Shown piece after piece: positions 1 through 8,986 of a stretch of DNA of 64,000 nucleotides. Source of the stretch: Streptomyces sp. NBRC 110028 (GTDB taxonomy: Bacteria > Actinomycetota > Actinomycetes > Streptomycetales > Streptomycetaceae). Position numbers and translations under genes: made by a program. The notes beneath the pieces were generated by a model that saw only the letters and a program-made list of their open reading frames with translations, was not told the origin of the DNA and searched no databases. Where the stretch lies: contig NZ_BBUZ01000026.1 in the NCBI RefSeq assembly GCF_001417735.1, forward strand, positions 372,001 to 436,000. The letters are read 5' to 3'. Numbering within the stretch: position 1 is the stretch's first letter; the number at the start of each line of letters is the position of its first letter.

Positions 1-723
1 GGTCTGGGCGACCACGCCGGTGAGCACCTGGGCGAACAGCATCTCGTTCCAGCTGAAGATGAAGCAGATCAGCGAGGTGGCGGCGATGCCCGGGCCAGCG
101 ATCGGGGCCACCACCCGGGCCAGGATGGTCGGCAGCCGGGCCCCGTCCATCTGCGCGGCCTCGATGATGGACACGGGGATGTCGGCGAGGAAGGACTGCA
201 TCATCCACACGGCGATCGGCAGATTCATCGACGTGTAGAGGATGACGAGCAGCCACACATTGTCCAGGAAGCCGATGTTCTTCGCGAACAGGTACACCGG
301 CAGCAGCCCGGCCACCACCGGCAGCATCTTGGTGGACAGGAAGAAGAACATCACGTCGGTCCACTTGCGGACCCGCCGGATCGACAGCGCGTACGCGGCC
401 GGAAGCGCCAGCACCAGCACGAAGAGGGTGGAGAAGAGGGAGGTGCCCAGCGAGTTGAGCAGCGCGGGCCAGGGGCTGGCCCCGCCGTCCACGCCGAAGA
501 ACGCCTTGTAGCCGTCGAGGGTCAACGGGGCGGCCAGCGAAGGCGGGTTGGTGGCGGCGTCGCTCTCGGAGTGGAACGAGGTGAGCAGCATCCACAGGAA
601 CGGCAGGACGAACAGGATGCCGATGAACCAGGCCAGCACGGCGAGCGCGGTACCGCGGCGCTTGGCCCGCCGGGCGGCCGGCGGAACCGCGGTGATGGCC
701 GCGGGGGCGGTCAGGGTGGTCAT
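1..723 (-). CDS. Carbohydrate ABC transporter permease, MalG type (partial)
   Basis: Inner-membrane permease of a sugar importer, the partner of the permease at 720-1685. The start is ATG at 723, and the visible 241 codons run off the left edge, so the C-terminus is missing. The product has a basic N-terminus, a first membrane segment near residues 27-48, and the cytoplasmic EAA-type loop (EAAQMDG, about residues 185-191) that docks on the ATPase. The start overlaps the stop of the upstream permease as ATGA, which indicates translational coupling. The order binding protein, permease, permease is typical of CUT1 importers. No ATPase gene is visible here; it may lie beyond the edge or be a shared MsiK-type ATPase, as is common in Streptomyces. 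Confidence 0.93.
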   Translation of the reverse strand, partial: MTTLTAPAAITAVPPAARRAKRRGTALAVLAWFIGILFVLPFLWMLLTSFHSESDAATNPPSLAAPLTLDGYKAFFGVDGGASPWPALLNSLGTSLFSTLFVLVLALPAAYALSIRRVRKWTDVMFFFLSTKMLPVVAGLLPVYLFAKNIGFLDNVWLLVILYTSMNLPIAVWMMQSFLADIPVSIIEAAQMDGARLPTILARVVAPIAGPGIAATSLICFIFSWNEMLFAQVLTGVVAQT

Positions 724-1685
724 GCGCGGGAGGCCTCCTCACGGAAGAGGGACGACACCACGCGCAGCGCGAAGGTGGCGATGATGATCGTGCCGATCAC
801 GACCAGCACACCCGCCGCCGATGCCAGCCCGTACTCGTGGGCGTTGTAGAAGGTTTCGTAGATGGTGTACGGCAGGTTGGCGGTGTCGAGACCGCCACGG
901 GTGAGGGTGAACACGGCGTCGAAGTTCTGCACGATGTAGATCGACCCGAGCAGGGTGCCCAGCTCCAGATAGCGCCGCAGATGGGGCAGGGTGAGGAAGC
1001 GGAAGATCTGCCAGTTGCCCGCGCCGTCCAGCCGGGCCGCCTCGATCATGTCCAGCGGCCGGCCCTGCAGCCCGGCCAGCAGGATGAGCATCATGAACGG
1101 TGTCCACTGCCAGATCAGCGACGCCTCCACGGCCATCAGCGGCATATCGCTGAGCCATTCCGGCTGGGGCCCGCCCAGCCAGTTCAGAACGCCGTTGAAC
1201 AGCCCGTACTCGGGGTTGTACAGCGCATGCTTCCACAGCAGCGCCGAGGCCACCGGCACCAGCAGGAACGGCGCGATGAGCATCGTGCGGACGAGGCCCC
1301 GGCCGCGGAACTTGCGGTCCAGCAGCAGCGCCAGCGCCAGCCCCAGCACCACGCTGATGATGACCACGGTGGCGGTCAGCAGCACGGTGGTGAGGATCGA
1401 CTCGCGCAGCGCCGCGTCGCTCGCCACCGTCTTGTAGTTCTCCAGCCCCGCGAACTCACGCTTGTCGGGGCGGAAGGAGTTCCAGTCGAAGAGGGAGATC
1501 ACCAGCGTCGCCACGAAGGGCAGCTGGGTGACCACGATCAGGAAGATCAGCGCGGGCATCAGGGGTGCCCGGGTGGCCCACTCCCGGGCCCGGTTCCTCG
1601 GCGGCCGGCCGGGGCCGGGGGACGCGGGGGCCACGGTCGGTGGGCGCTCGCCGCGAACGGGGACCGCCGTTGTCGAATTACTCAT
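720..1685 (-). CDS. Carbohydrate ABC transporter permease, MalF type
   Basis: 321-residue permease of the same CUT1 sugar importer. A proline/arginine-rich cytoplasmic N-terminus (about 40 residues) precedes six hydrophobic segments, and an EAA loop (EAARLDGAGNW, about residues 212-222) marks the ATPase contact. The start ATG at 1685 lies inside the last codons of the binding-protein gene (8-nt overlap), and the stop overlaps the next permease by 4 nt, so the three transport genes form one operon. The close match of the associated binding protein to sorbitol/mannitol-type proteins suggests polyols as substrate, but permease sequence alone does not fix this. Confidence 0.93.
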   Translation of the reverse strand: MSNSTTAVPVRGERPPTVAPASPGPGRPPRNRAREWATRAPLMPALIFLIVVTQLPFVATLVISLFDWNSFRPDKREFAGLENYKTVASDAALRESILTTVLLTATVVIISVVLGLALALLLDRKFRGRGLVRTMLIAPFLLVPVASALLWKHALYNPEYGLFNGVLNWLGGPQPEWLSDMPLMAVEASLIWQWTPFMMLILLAGLQGRPLDMIEAARLDGAGNWQIFRFLTLPHLRRYLELGTLLGSIYIVQNFDAVFTLTRGGLDTANLPYTIYETFYNAHEYGLASAAGVLVVIGTIIIATFALRVVSSLFREEASRA

Positions 1686-3033
1686 CTCGGTACTCCTCGC
1701 CCACCTTCTCGGCCAGCTTCTGCGACGTCTTCAATGCCTCGTCGACCGACTGCTTCCCGGCGATGGCGGCGCTGATCTCCTGGGCGACCTTGGTGCCGAG
1801 ATCGGCGAATTCGGGGATGTCGACGAACTGGATGCCCATGGTCGGCCGCTCCTGCACCCCGGGGTCGCGCGGCTTGGCGCTGGTGATGGCCTTCCGGGTG
1901 ACATCGGAGAAGGCGCCCGCGGAATCGCGGTAGTCCTGATTGGCGTACGTCGAGGCCCGCTTGCCCGCGGGCACGTTGGACCAGCCGAACGTCTTGCCGA
2001 CCAGGTTCTCGTACTTCTTGCTGGAGGCCCAGGAGATGAACTTCCACGCCTTGTCGGAGTTGCGCGAGGCCTTCTGGATGCCCCACGCCCAGGTGTAGAG
2101 CCAGCCCGAGCTCTCGGTCTTCTCCACCGGCGCCTGCACATAGCCGATCTTGCCCTTGACGGGGGACTTGGCGCCCTCCAGCGACCCGGCGGCCGAGGTG
2201 GCGTCGTACCACATGGCGCTCTTGCCCTGGGTGAGGTTGTTCAGGCACTCGGCGAAGCCGGACTGGGAGGCGCCGGCCTCACCGTGCTTGCGCACCAGGT
2301 CGACATAGAACTTGGTCGCCTTGACGAACTCCGGCGAGGTCAGCTGTGCCTTCCAGTCCTTGGTGAACCAGGTGCCGCCGAAGGTGTTGACGACCGTGGT
2401 GAGCGGGGCCATCAGCTCGCCCCAGCCGGGCAGCCCGCGCAGACAGATGCCGTTCATGCCCTTGCGGGCGCCGTCGGCCTTGGCCGCGAGATCCGCCACC
2501 TGCTTCCAGGTGGGCCGCTCGGGCATCTTCAGATGCTTCTCGGCGAAAATGTCCTTGCGGTACATCAGGAACGACGACTCACCGTAGAAGGGCTCCCCGT
2601 ACAACTGGCCGTCACCGGCGGTCAGGGACTCCCGCATCGGCGGGAGGATGTCCTTCTGGTCGAACGCCTTGTCCTTGGCGACATGGTCGTCCAGCGGCAT
2701 CAGCCAGCTGTTCTCGGCGTAGAACGGAACCTCGAAATTACTGATGGTGGCGACGTCGTACTGCCCGGCCTGATTGGAGAAGTCCTGACTGATCTTGTCG
2801 CGGACATCGTTCTCCGGCAGCACCGTGAACTTGACCTTGATGCCCGTTTCCTTGGTGAAATGCTTTGCGGTCAGCTTCTGCAAATCCATCATCTGCGGGT
2901 TGTTCACCATCAGCACATTGATGGTGTTGCCGCCGGAGCTGCCGCCGCCCATACCGGCGCACCCCGCGAGGAGCGCGCCCGCGGCCAGGGCCACGACCGG
3001 TATCCGGGCAGCACGAAGTGTCAGGACTGGCAT
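1678..3033 (-). CDS. Sugar/polyol ABC transporter substrate-binding lipoprotein
   Basis: Extracellular solute-binding protein of family 1, 451 residues from ATG at 3033. This start is preferred over the in-frame TTG at 3045 because GGAA sits 7 nt upstream. The signal peptide ends in a lipobox (LLAGC, Cys25), so the mature protein is a membrane-anchored lipoprotein. The body shows the usual two-lobe pattern (YDVATISNFEVPFYAENSW, about residues 87-105, and a conserved GWLYTWAWGIQ segment). Overall character resembles SmoE-like sorbitol/mannitol-binding proteins (from memory of the family, not a search). It is the first transport gene after the DeoR regulator and overlaps the permease gene downstream. 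Confidence 0.88.
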   Translation of the reverse strand: MPVLTLRAARIPVVALAAGALLAGCAGMGGGSSGGNTINVLMVNNPQMMDLQKLTAKHFTKETGIKVKFTVLPENDVRDKISQDFSNQAGQYDVATISNFEVPFYAENSWLMPLDDHVAKDKAFDQKDILPPMRESLTAGDGQLYGEPFYGESSFLMYRKDIFAEKHLKMPERPTWKQVADLAAKADGARKGMNGICLRGLPGWGELMAPLTTVVNTFGGTWFTKDWKAQLTSPEFVKATKFYVDLVRKHGEAGASQSGFAECLNNLTQGKSAMWYDATSAAGSLEGAKSPVKGKIGYVQAPVEKTESSGWLYTWAWGIQKASRNSDKAWKFISWASSKKYENLVGKTFGWSNVPAGKRASTYANQDYRDSAGAFSDVTRKAITSAKPRDPGVQERPTMGIQFVDIPEFADLGTKVAQEISAAIAGKQSVDEALKTSQKLAEKVGEEYRDE

Positions 3034-3097
3034 AACGGGTTCCAATCGGAGGGACGTGGGGGAGGGAGACTGGGGGACGGGAAAGGGGACGGTGGGG

Positions 3098-3859
3098 TCA
3101 GACCCGGAGGATCTGCGGGCCCAGCAGCGAATACCGATGGGCTTCGGTCACGGGCAGCCCGGCGTCGGTCACGATCGTCTCGAAGTCGGACACGTCGGCG
3201 AACCGGCAGAAGCTGACCGCCCCGAACTTGGTGTGCACCCCGGAGAACACCTTGCGCCGGGACACCCGGACCACCTGCGCCTTGACCTGGCTGACCGCCG
3301 GATCGGGGGTGGTGAGCCCGTACTGCCGGGAGATGCCGTTGGCGCCGATGAACGCCAGATCGATGACGAAGCCGGACAGCATGTGCGTGGCCCAGTGGTC
3401 GACGGTGGCCATCGTGCTGCCGCGGACCCGGCCGCCCAGGAGCAGCACCGTGGTGTTCTCGCGGCCGGAGAGCCCGCTCGCCGTCGTGAGGGACGCGGTG
3501 ATCACGGTGAGCGGCCGGTCCCGGGGCAGGGCCTCGGCGATCAGCTGCGGGGTGAAGCCCTCGTCGATGTAGACCGTCTCGGCGTCGCCCAGCAGCTCGG
3601 AGGCCGCGGTAGCGATCCGCGACTTCTCCGGGACGTGCATGGTGGTGCGGAAGGCGAGGGTGGTCTCGAAACCGGCGCTCTCCACCGGGTACGCGCCGCC
3701 ATGGGTGCGCCGGACCAGACCGTGCTGCTCCAGCACCCGCAGATCGCGGCGCACCGTCTCCTTGGACACTCCGAGGTCCGCCGCGAGCTTGCCGACGTCG
3801 ACGACCCCGGCACGCCGCGCCATGTCGAGGATCCCCCGACGGCGTTCCTCCGCGTCCAC
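3098..3859 (-). CDS. DeoR/GlpR-family transcriptional regulator of the polyol importer
   Basis: 253-residue DeoR-type regulator: an N-terminal helix-turn-helix (GKLAADLGVSKETVRRDL, about residues 23-40), then a DeoR C-terminal sugar-phosphate sensor domain. Start GTG at 3859, with AGGTG about 7 nt upstream. It lies 64 nt before the binding-protein gene and is probably co-transcribed with the importer it controls. In the sensor domain the usual D-x-GTT ligand loop reads IDEGFT, a variation that may reflect an unusual effector. Three copies of a CCCGTTTCG-like element lie in the 277-bp upstream spacer and are candidate operator sites. Confidence 0.9.
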   Translation of the reverse strand: MDAEERRRGILDMARRAGVVDVGKLAADLGVSKETVRRDLRVLEQHGLVRRTHGGAYPVESAGFETTLAFRTTMHVPEKSRIATAASELLGDAETVYIDEGFTPQLIAEALPRDRPLTVITASLTTASGLSGRENTTVLLLGGRVRGSTMATVDHWATHMLSGFVIDLAFIGANGISRQYGLTTPDPAVSQVKAQVVRVSRRKVFSGVHTKFGAVSFCRFADVSDFETIVTDAGLPVTEAHRYSLLGPQILRV

Positions 3860-3957
3860 ACCGCATCACCTGCTTCTTCTTCGGGCTTGGCGAGAAGTTT
3901 TACAAGCATGTAACCGGGGTGGCCAGCCTTGGCGTGGGACAGATCATGACCGGATGT

Positions 3958-4097
3958 GCCCGTTTCGCAAACGTTATCTCAGCAGGTCGGATCCAGTAGG
4001 CGGACGCGCGGTGAGGATCGCGGACGCCTGAATCGGCGCGGAACGGGCCCGTTTCGCGCCCGCTTTCAAAAAGTTGACCGAAACGGAGCCCGTTCGG
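3958..4097. promoter_or_regulatory. Candidate operator cluster upstream of the DeoR regulator
   Basis: The 277-bp spacer between the glycosidase stop (4137) and the DeoR start (3859) holds GCCCGTTTCGC at 3958-3968 and again at 4047-4057, the reverse-complement form CGAAACGG at 4079-4086, and GCCCGTTCGG at 4088-4097. The second copy is embedded in the perfect palindrome AACGGGCCCGTT (4042-4053). Repeated, mixed-orientation elements before an autoregulated repressor are typical operators. Assignment to this DeoR protein is inference. Confidence 0.45.
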
Positions 4098-4136
4098 GCG
4101 TGATCAAGGTCTAGGGAAAGCCCATTCGGACATGTG

Positions 4137-5498
4137 CTATGCCGTCGCGGGCAGCCCCGCGGCGTCGAGAATCCGGCTCGCCACACGGACCGAGTCGACC
4201 AGCGGATGCAGCGCGAGGGCGCGCAGAGCCGCGCTCCGGGCGGCGGCGGTGCCACCGGTCCCGGCCGCCTCAGCCGCCTCAGCCGCCTCGATCGTCGAGC
4301 GCTCGACCGCCTTCAGCGACAGCATCAGCCCCAGCTGGTCCGGAGCCACCGCACCGGTGGCCAGGGGGCGCGCCCCGCACGCGTCCACCAGACAGGGCAC
4401 CTCCACCACCGCGTCCGCGTCCAGCCCGGGGACGGCCGTGCGGTTGGCGACGTTGAGGATCAGCGTGGTGCGCTCGTCGCGGGCGATGGCCCGCATGATG
4501 GCCAGCGCGATCCGCTCGTAACCCCCGCCGTCCAGATCGCAGGAGTCGCGCTCCCAGCCGCCGGTGGCCTCCCGGCTCTCGGCCATGTACGTCACCTCGC
4601 GCTCCAGCCGGGTCCGCTCCCAGGCCGCGAGCGCCCCGCCGCCGGCGGTGCGGGCCGTCTCGTAGAACCGGGCCTGCTGCTCGCGCAGGAACTCCCCCCG
4701 GGTGGCCGGGGCCTGCCGGATGGAGGCCACCGCCTCGCGGTTGAAGTAGTAGTAGTGCAGGTACTCGTTGGGCAGCGCGCCCAGGGCCCGCAGCCACTCC
4801 GCCCCGAACAGCTTGCCCTCCTCGAAGGACTCCAGTGCCCCGGCGTCGGCCAGCAGCTCGGGCATCCGGTCCCGGCCGTCCACCACCACGCCCCGCAGCC
4901 AGCCGAGGTGGTTCAGGCCCACGTAGTCGTAGACGGCCCGGTCCGGATCCGCGCCCAGGGCCCGCGCCGCCCGGCGGCACAGCCCGACCGGCGAGTCGCA
5001 GATGCCGATGACGCGGTCGCCCAGCACCCGCCGCATCGCCTCGGTGACCATGCCCGCGGGGTTGGTGAAGTTGATGACCCAGGCGTCCGGGGCCACGGCG
5101 GCGATCCGCTGGGCGATGCGCGTCGCCACCGGCAGGGTGCGCAGCCCGTACAGCACCCCGCCCGCGCCGACGGTCTCCTGCCCGAGGACGCCCTCGCCGA
5201 GCGGGATCCGCTCATCGCGGGCGCGGCCCTCCAGACCGCCGACCCGGATCGCGGAGAACACGAAGTCGCTGCCGCGCAGCGCGTCGTCGAGGTCGGTGGT
5301 GGCCCGCACCACGGGGGCGGCGGGGCGGTCCTTCGCCTGCTCGGCCAGGACCGCGCCGATGGCGTCCAGCCGGCGGGGGTCGGTGTCGTACAGCACCAGC
5401 TCGGTGCGGCGCCCGGCAGCGTCCCCGGTGTCCTCCAGCAGGGCCCGGTACACCAGCGGTATCCGGAAACCGCCGCCACCCAGCACGGTCAGCCTCAT
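4137..5498 (-). CDS. Family 4 glycoside hydrolase (6-phospho-beta-glucosidase-like)
   Basis: 453-residue GH4 enzyme, an NAD- and metal-dependent glycosidase that acts by an oxidation/elimination mechanism. Visible features are the N-terminal nucleotide-binding loop VLGGGGFRIP (residues 5-14), the family NFTNPAG motif near residue 141, the metal-ligand region around Cys167 (ICDSPVG) and His197 (GLNHLGW). Start ATG at 5498, overlapping the stop of the upstream DeoR gene as ATGA; an open frame extending further upstream to 6344 is antisense noise across that gene. Whether the substrate is phosphorylated cannot be read from the sequence; ABC-imported sugars are normally not phosphorylated, but a PfkB kinase is encoded nearby. 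Confidence 0.9.
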   Translation of the reverse strand: MRLTVLGGGGFRIPLVYRALLEDTGDAAGRRTELVLYDTDPRRLDAIGAVLAEQAKDRPAAPVVRATTDLDDALRGSDFVFSAIRVGGLEGRARDERIPLGEGVLGQETVGAGGVLYGLRTLPVATRIAQRIAAVAPDAWVINFTNPAGMVTEAMRRVLGDRVIGICDSPVGLCRRAARALGADPDRAVYDYVGLNHLGWLRGVVVDGRDRMPELLADAGALESFEEGKLFGAEWLRALGALPNEYLHYYYFNREAVASIRQAPATRGEFLREQQARFYETARTAGGGALAAWERTRLEREVTYMAESREATGGWERDSCDLDGGGYERIALAIMRAIARDERTTLILNVANRTAVPGLDADAVVEVPCLVDACGARPLATGAVAPDQLGLMLSLKAVERSTIEAAEAAEAAGTGGTAAARSAALRALALHPLVDSVRVASRILDAAGLPATA

Positions 5499-6256
5499 AC
5501 GGTCACTACCTCCACATCGCCCTCGCGGAACACATCGAGCGTCGCCGGATCGGCGGTCTTGTTGGTGATCAGGGTGTCGATCTCCCGCGGGCCGCAGATC
5601 CGGGCCAGCCCGGTGTCGCCCGGGAACTTGCCCGCCGTGACCAGCAGCACCACCTCCCGGGCCGAGGCGAGCATGGCCCGCTTGACGGGCACCTCCACAT
5701 GCGTGCTGTCCAGCACGCTGCCGTCGGACAGCACCCCGCTGGCGCCCAGGAAGAGCCGGCCCACCCGCAGCTGCCGGATGTTGGACTCGGTGAGGAAGCC
5801 GACCACCGAGCGGTAGTTGGCGCGCACCTGCCCGCCGAGCAGGATCAGCGTCACCTCGGGGTCGTCGCGCAGCTCGTCGTAGATCGCCAGATTGCTGGTC
5901 ACGATGGTGACCGGACGGCCGCGCAGCAGCCTGGCCAGGTGCAGGGTCGTGGTGCCGATGTCGAGCAGCAGCACATCGCCGTCCACGACCAACTCCGCCG
6001 CGCGCCGGGCCACGGCCGCCTTCTCCTCCGGTTCGTCGACCGCCACCTCGCCGAACGGGCGCTCCTCGCCCGGGGTGGGCGCGGCCACCGCGCCACCGTA
6101 GACCCGCGTCAGCCGGCCGGCCCGGCCCAGTTCGGCGAGGTCCCGGCGGGCCGTGGCCTCGCTGATCTCCAGACGGTCGGCGATCTCCCCGATCGGCAGC
6201 ACGCCCTGCTCGCCGAGGATGCTCAGCAGCTTCTCGTGGCGGGTTTCTCGCAGCAT
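5495..6256 (-). CDS. DeoR/GlpR-family transcriptional regulator
   Basis: 253-residue regulator with an N-terminal HTH (GEIADRLEISEATARRDL, about residues 23-40) and a canonical DeoR sensor motif (LLLDIGTTTLHLARLL, about residues 94-109). It is coupled by ATGA to the GH4 gene downstream and divergent from the kinase/ABC operon starting at 6378, so it probably controls both directions through the 121-bp intergenic region. Its ligand loop is canonical, unlike the DeoR paralogue at 3098-3859. Confidence 0.91.
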   Translation of the reverse strand: MLRETRHEKLLSILGEQGVLPIGEIADRLEISEATARRDLAELGRAGRLTRVYGGAVAAPTPGEERPFGEVAVDEPEEKAAVARRAAELVVDGDVLLLDIGTTTLHLARLLRGRPVTIVTSNLAIYDELRDDPEVTLILLGGQVRANYRSVVGFLTESNIRQLRVGRLFLGASGVLSDGSVLDSTHVEVPVKRAMLASAREVVLLVTAGKFPGDTGLARICGPREIDTLITNKTADPATLDVFREGDVEVVTV

Positions 6257-6377
6257 GGGGGCAACGTACTCCAGGTGAGCGAGTCTGCGCGACTATGACC
6301 GACCTCTTGCACAAAATCTCTCCGAGGTGCATGGTGTCGCTCATCCCACGTCATGACGAACAAGGAAAGGCGCGCCG

Positions 6378-7487
6378 GTGAGCCCCATGTCCGCAGCCCC
6401 CGGTCCGATACAGCCGATCGACCCGCTCGCCGCGCTGCGCACCCCGGGCGACCCCGAACACGACGTCTACCTCACCGGCACCGTCTTCCTGGACATCATC
6501 TTCACCGGCCTCGACCACGCCCCGGTGCGCGGCACCGAGTCCTGGGCCCGCGGCATGGGCTCCAGCCCCGGCGGCATCGCCAACATGGCCTCCGCGCTGG
6601 CCCGGCTCGGTCTGCACACCACCCTCGCCGCGCCCTTCGGCGCCGATGTCTACGGGGACTACTGCTGGGAGAGCCTGGCGCACGCCGAGGGCGTCGACCT
6701 CACCCACTCCCGGCGCGTCCCCGGCTGGCACTCACCGGTCACCGTGTCCATGGCCTACGAGGGCGAGCGCACCATGGTCACCCATGAGCACCCCGCGCCG
6801 CCGCCCGCCACCAGCGCCGTGCCGCCCCGCTCCCGGGCCTGTGTGACCGCCTACGAGCCGGGCCGCCAGGAGGACTGGGTGCGCCAGGCGCACGCCCAGG
6901 GAGCCAAGGTCTTCGGCGATGTCGGCTGGGACGAGTCCGGCCGCTGGGACCTCGCCGCCCTCCCCGACCTGCCGTACACCCACGCCTTCCTGCCCAACGC
7001 CACCGAGGCACAGCGCTACACCCGCACCGACACGCCCGAGCGGGCGGCGCGGGACCTGGCGGAGCTGGTGCCGATCGTCGTGGTCACCCGGGGCGCCGGG
7101 GGCGCGGTCGGCATCGACTCCCTCACCGGGGAGAGCGCCGAGGTGCCGGGACTCGCGGTGGAAGCGCTCGACCCCACCGGAGCGGGCGACGTGTTCATCG
7201 CCGGTTTCATGACCGGAACGCTCGCCGGCTGGCCGCTCGCCGACCGGCTCGCCTTCGCCAACCTCACCGCGGCCCTCTCCGTCCAGCACTTCGGCGGCTC
7301 GCTCGCCGCGCCCGGCTGGGCCGAGGTGGCCGCGTGGTGGGACCGTACGGCCCGCTCGGCGGACCGCGAGCTGATGGCGCGCTACCGCTTCCTGGACGGC
7401 CTGATCCCGGCCGGGGTGCGCGACTGGCCCCGGCTGCGGGCCCTGCCCACCATCGGCTTCCGGGCGGCCGACGCCCGCGGGGCCTGA
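6378..7487 (+). CDS. PfkB-family carbohydrate kinase
   Basis: 369-residue sugar/nucleoside kinase of the ribokinase/PfkB family. The second PfkB signature is clear: DPTGAGDVFIAGF with GAGD at about residues 268-271, where Asp271 is the catalytic base. GTG at 6378 is preferred over ATG at 6387, because AAGGAAAGG (6362-6370) stands 7 nt before the GTG. It is the first gene of an operon with a binding protein and two permeases, so it presumably phosphorylates the imported sugar or its hydrolysis product. It is longer than the usual 300-330 residues because of N- and C-terminal extensions. Confidence 0.9.
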   Translation: MSPMSAAPGPIQPIDPLAALRTPGDPEHDVYLTGTVFLDIIFTGLDHAPVRGTESWARGMGSSPGGIANMASALARLGLHTTLAAPFGADVYGDYCWESLAHAEGVDLTHSRRVPGWHSPVTVSMAYEGERTMVTHEHPAPPPATSAVPPRSRACVTAYEPGRQEDWVRQAHAQGAKVFGDVGWDESGRWDLAALPDLPYTHAFLPNATEAQRYTRTDTPERAARDLAELVPIVVVTRGAGGAVGIDSLTGESAEVPGLAVEALDPTGAGDVFIAGFMTGTLAGWPLADRLAFANLTAALSVQHFGGSLAAPGWAEVAAWWDRTARSADRELMARYRFLDGLIPAGVRDWPRLRALPTIGFRAADARGA

Positions 7488-7567
7488 CGCCCGTACGAGG
7501 ACGCCCGTACCGCGCGTTATCTGCCGCACGACGCCGGCAGCACGACGCCCGCCCGAAGGAGAACCGC

Positions 7568-8986
7568 ATGGGATGTCCCCGCAGCGGGGCGCGCCACCGG
7601 CCCCCACCTCGCGCCTTACCCGTCGCCCTCGCCCTCGGCGCCACCCTGCTCGCCGCGGGCTGCGTGCCCGGCACCGACGGCTCGGGGGCCGCCGGATCCG
7701 GGACCGGCGTGGCCACCGCCGTACCCGACCCGGGATCGGCCGGAAAGACCACGCTGACCGTGTGGGACCAGGAGATCCGGGGCGGCACGAACGGCGAAAT
7801 CACCCAGCTGAACCGGGAGTTCGAGAAGAAGTACCCCAACGTGCGGATCAAGCGGGTGGCGCGGAGCTTCACCGATCTGAAGACCACGCTCAAGCTCGCC
7901 GTCTCCGGCAACAACCCGCCCGACGTCATCCAGGCCAACCAGGGCTACCCGGACATGGTGTCCTTCGTCCGGGCCGGGCTGCTCGCCCCGCTCGACAACT
8001 ACGCAGGGATCTACGACTGGAACACCCGCTACCCGAACACCCTCCTCAACCTCAACCGGGTCTCCGTCGACGGCACCGACTTCGGCCGCGGACGGCTCTA
8101 CGGCATCTCCCAGACCGGCGAGTTCGTCGGCCTCTACTACAACAAGGACCTGCTGCGGAAAGCGGGCCTGAAACCGCCGAGGACGTGGAGCGAGTTCACC
8201 GCGGGGCTCGCCCGCCTCAAGGAGCGGGGCGAGACGCCCGTCCAGTTCGGCAACCTCGACAAGTACCCCGCGATCCACACCTTCGGGGTGCTCCAGGACC
8301 AGTACGCCGCCGCCGCGACCCGGGACACCGTCCTCGGCCGCGGTACCGGCTTCGGCACCGCGGCCACCAAGGACGCCGCCGCGACCCTCACCGACTGGAT
8401 GAGGCGCGGCTATCTGCCGAAGGGCGCGAACGGCCTCGGATACGACGACGCGGCCAAGAAGTTCGCCTCCGGCGACGGCGCGTACCTGATGACCGGCACC
8501 TGGCTGCTGGCCGACCTCAAGAAGACGATGGGCGACAAGCTCGGCCTCATGCCCCCGCCGCCCGCGAAGCCCGGCGGCGCCCCCGTCACCACCGGCGGGC
8601 AGGGCCTCGCCTGGTCCCTCACCTCCCGCTCCCGTCACCCCGAAGTGGCCGCCGCCTACCTGGACTTCCTCACCAGCGCCCACGCCTCGGACGTCATGAC
8701 CCGGCACGGAGTGCTGCCCGCCGTGCCCGGCCCGGCCGCGGCCGAGGTCGCCCCGGACACCGTCGACGGCCAGATGATCGACGGCTGGAAGCGGCTCAGC
8801 GCCGCCGACGGCCTCGTCCCGTACCTCGACTACGCCACCCCCACCTTCTACGACACCCTCTCGGCCGCCCTCCAGGGCGTCGTCAGCGGCAAGACCTCCC
8901 CGGACGAGCTGGCCGCCACCCTGCAGCGGGACTACGGCGCCTTCCTGCGCACCCAGCGGCAACGCCACGCGGCGGCGACACGATGA
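7568..8986 (+). CDS. Sugar ABC transporter substrate-binding lipoprotein
   Basis: 472-residue family 1 extracellular binding protein. Start ATG at 7568 follows GAAGGAGA by about 5 nt. The signal peptide carries a lipobox LLAAGC with Cys32 as the lipid anchor. The mature body shows conserved family features (LTVWDQEIRGG near residue 60, NNPPDVIQANQGYPDM near 117, and TGQ/GGQGLAWSLT in the C-terminal lobe). The stop overlaps the start of the first permease (ATGA at 8983-8986). The substrate is unknown; the adjacent GH4, PfkB kinase and DeoR suggest a glycoside or oligosaccharide. Confidence 0.92.
   Translation: MGCPRSGARHRPPPRALPVALALGATLLAAGCVPGTDGSGAAGSGTGVATAVPDPGSAGKTTLTVWDQEIRGGTNGEITQLNREFEKKYPNVRIKRVARSFTDLKTTLKLAVSGNNPPDVIQANQGYPDMVSFVRAGLLAPLDNYAGIYDWNTRYPNTLLNLNRVSVDGTDFGRGRLYGISQTGEFVGLYYNKDLLRKAGLKPPRTWSEFTAGLARLKERGETPVQFGNLDKYPAIHTFGVLQDQYAAAATRDTVLGRGTGFGTAATKDAAATLTDWMRRGYLPKGANGLGYDDAAKKFASGDGAYLMTGTWLLADLKKTMGDKLGLMPPPPAKPGGAPVTTGGQGLAWSLTSRSRHPEVAAAYLDFLTSAHASDVMTRHGVLPAVPGPAAAEVAPDTVDGQMIDGWKRLSAADGLVPYLDYATPTFYDTLSAALQGVVSGKTSPDELAATLQRDYGAFLRTQRQRHAAATR

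Noticed and set aside
4137..6344. 735-codon frame as one fused glycosidase
   Set aside because: Only 4137-5498 matches GH4; the upstream part is out-of-frame sequence of the DeoR gene, which is coupled by ATGA.
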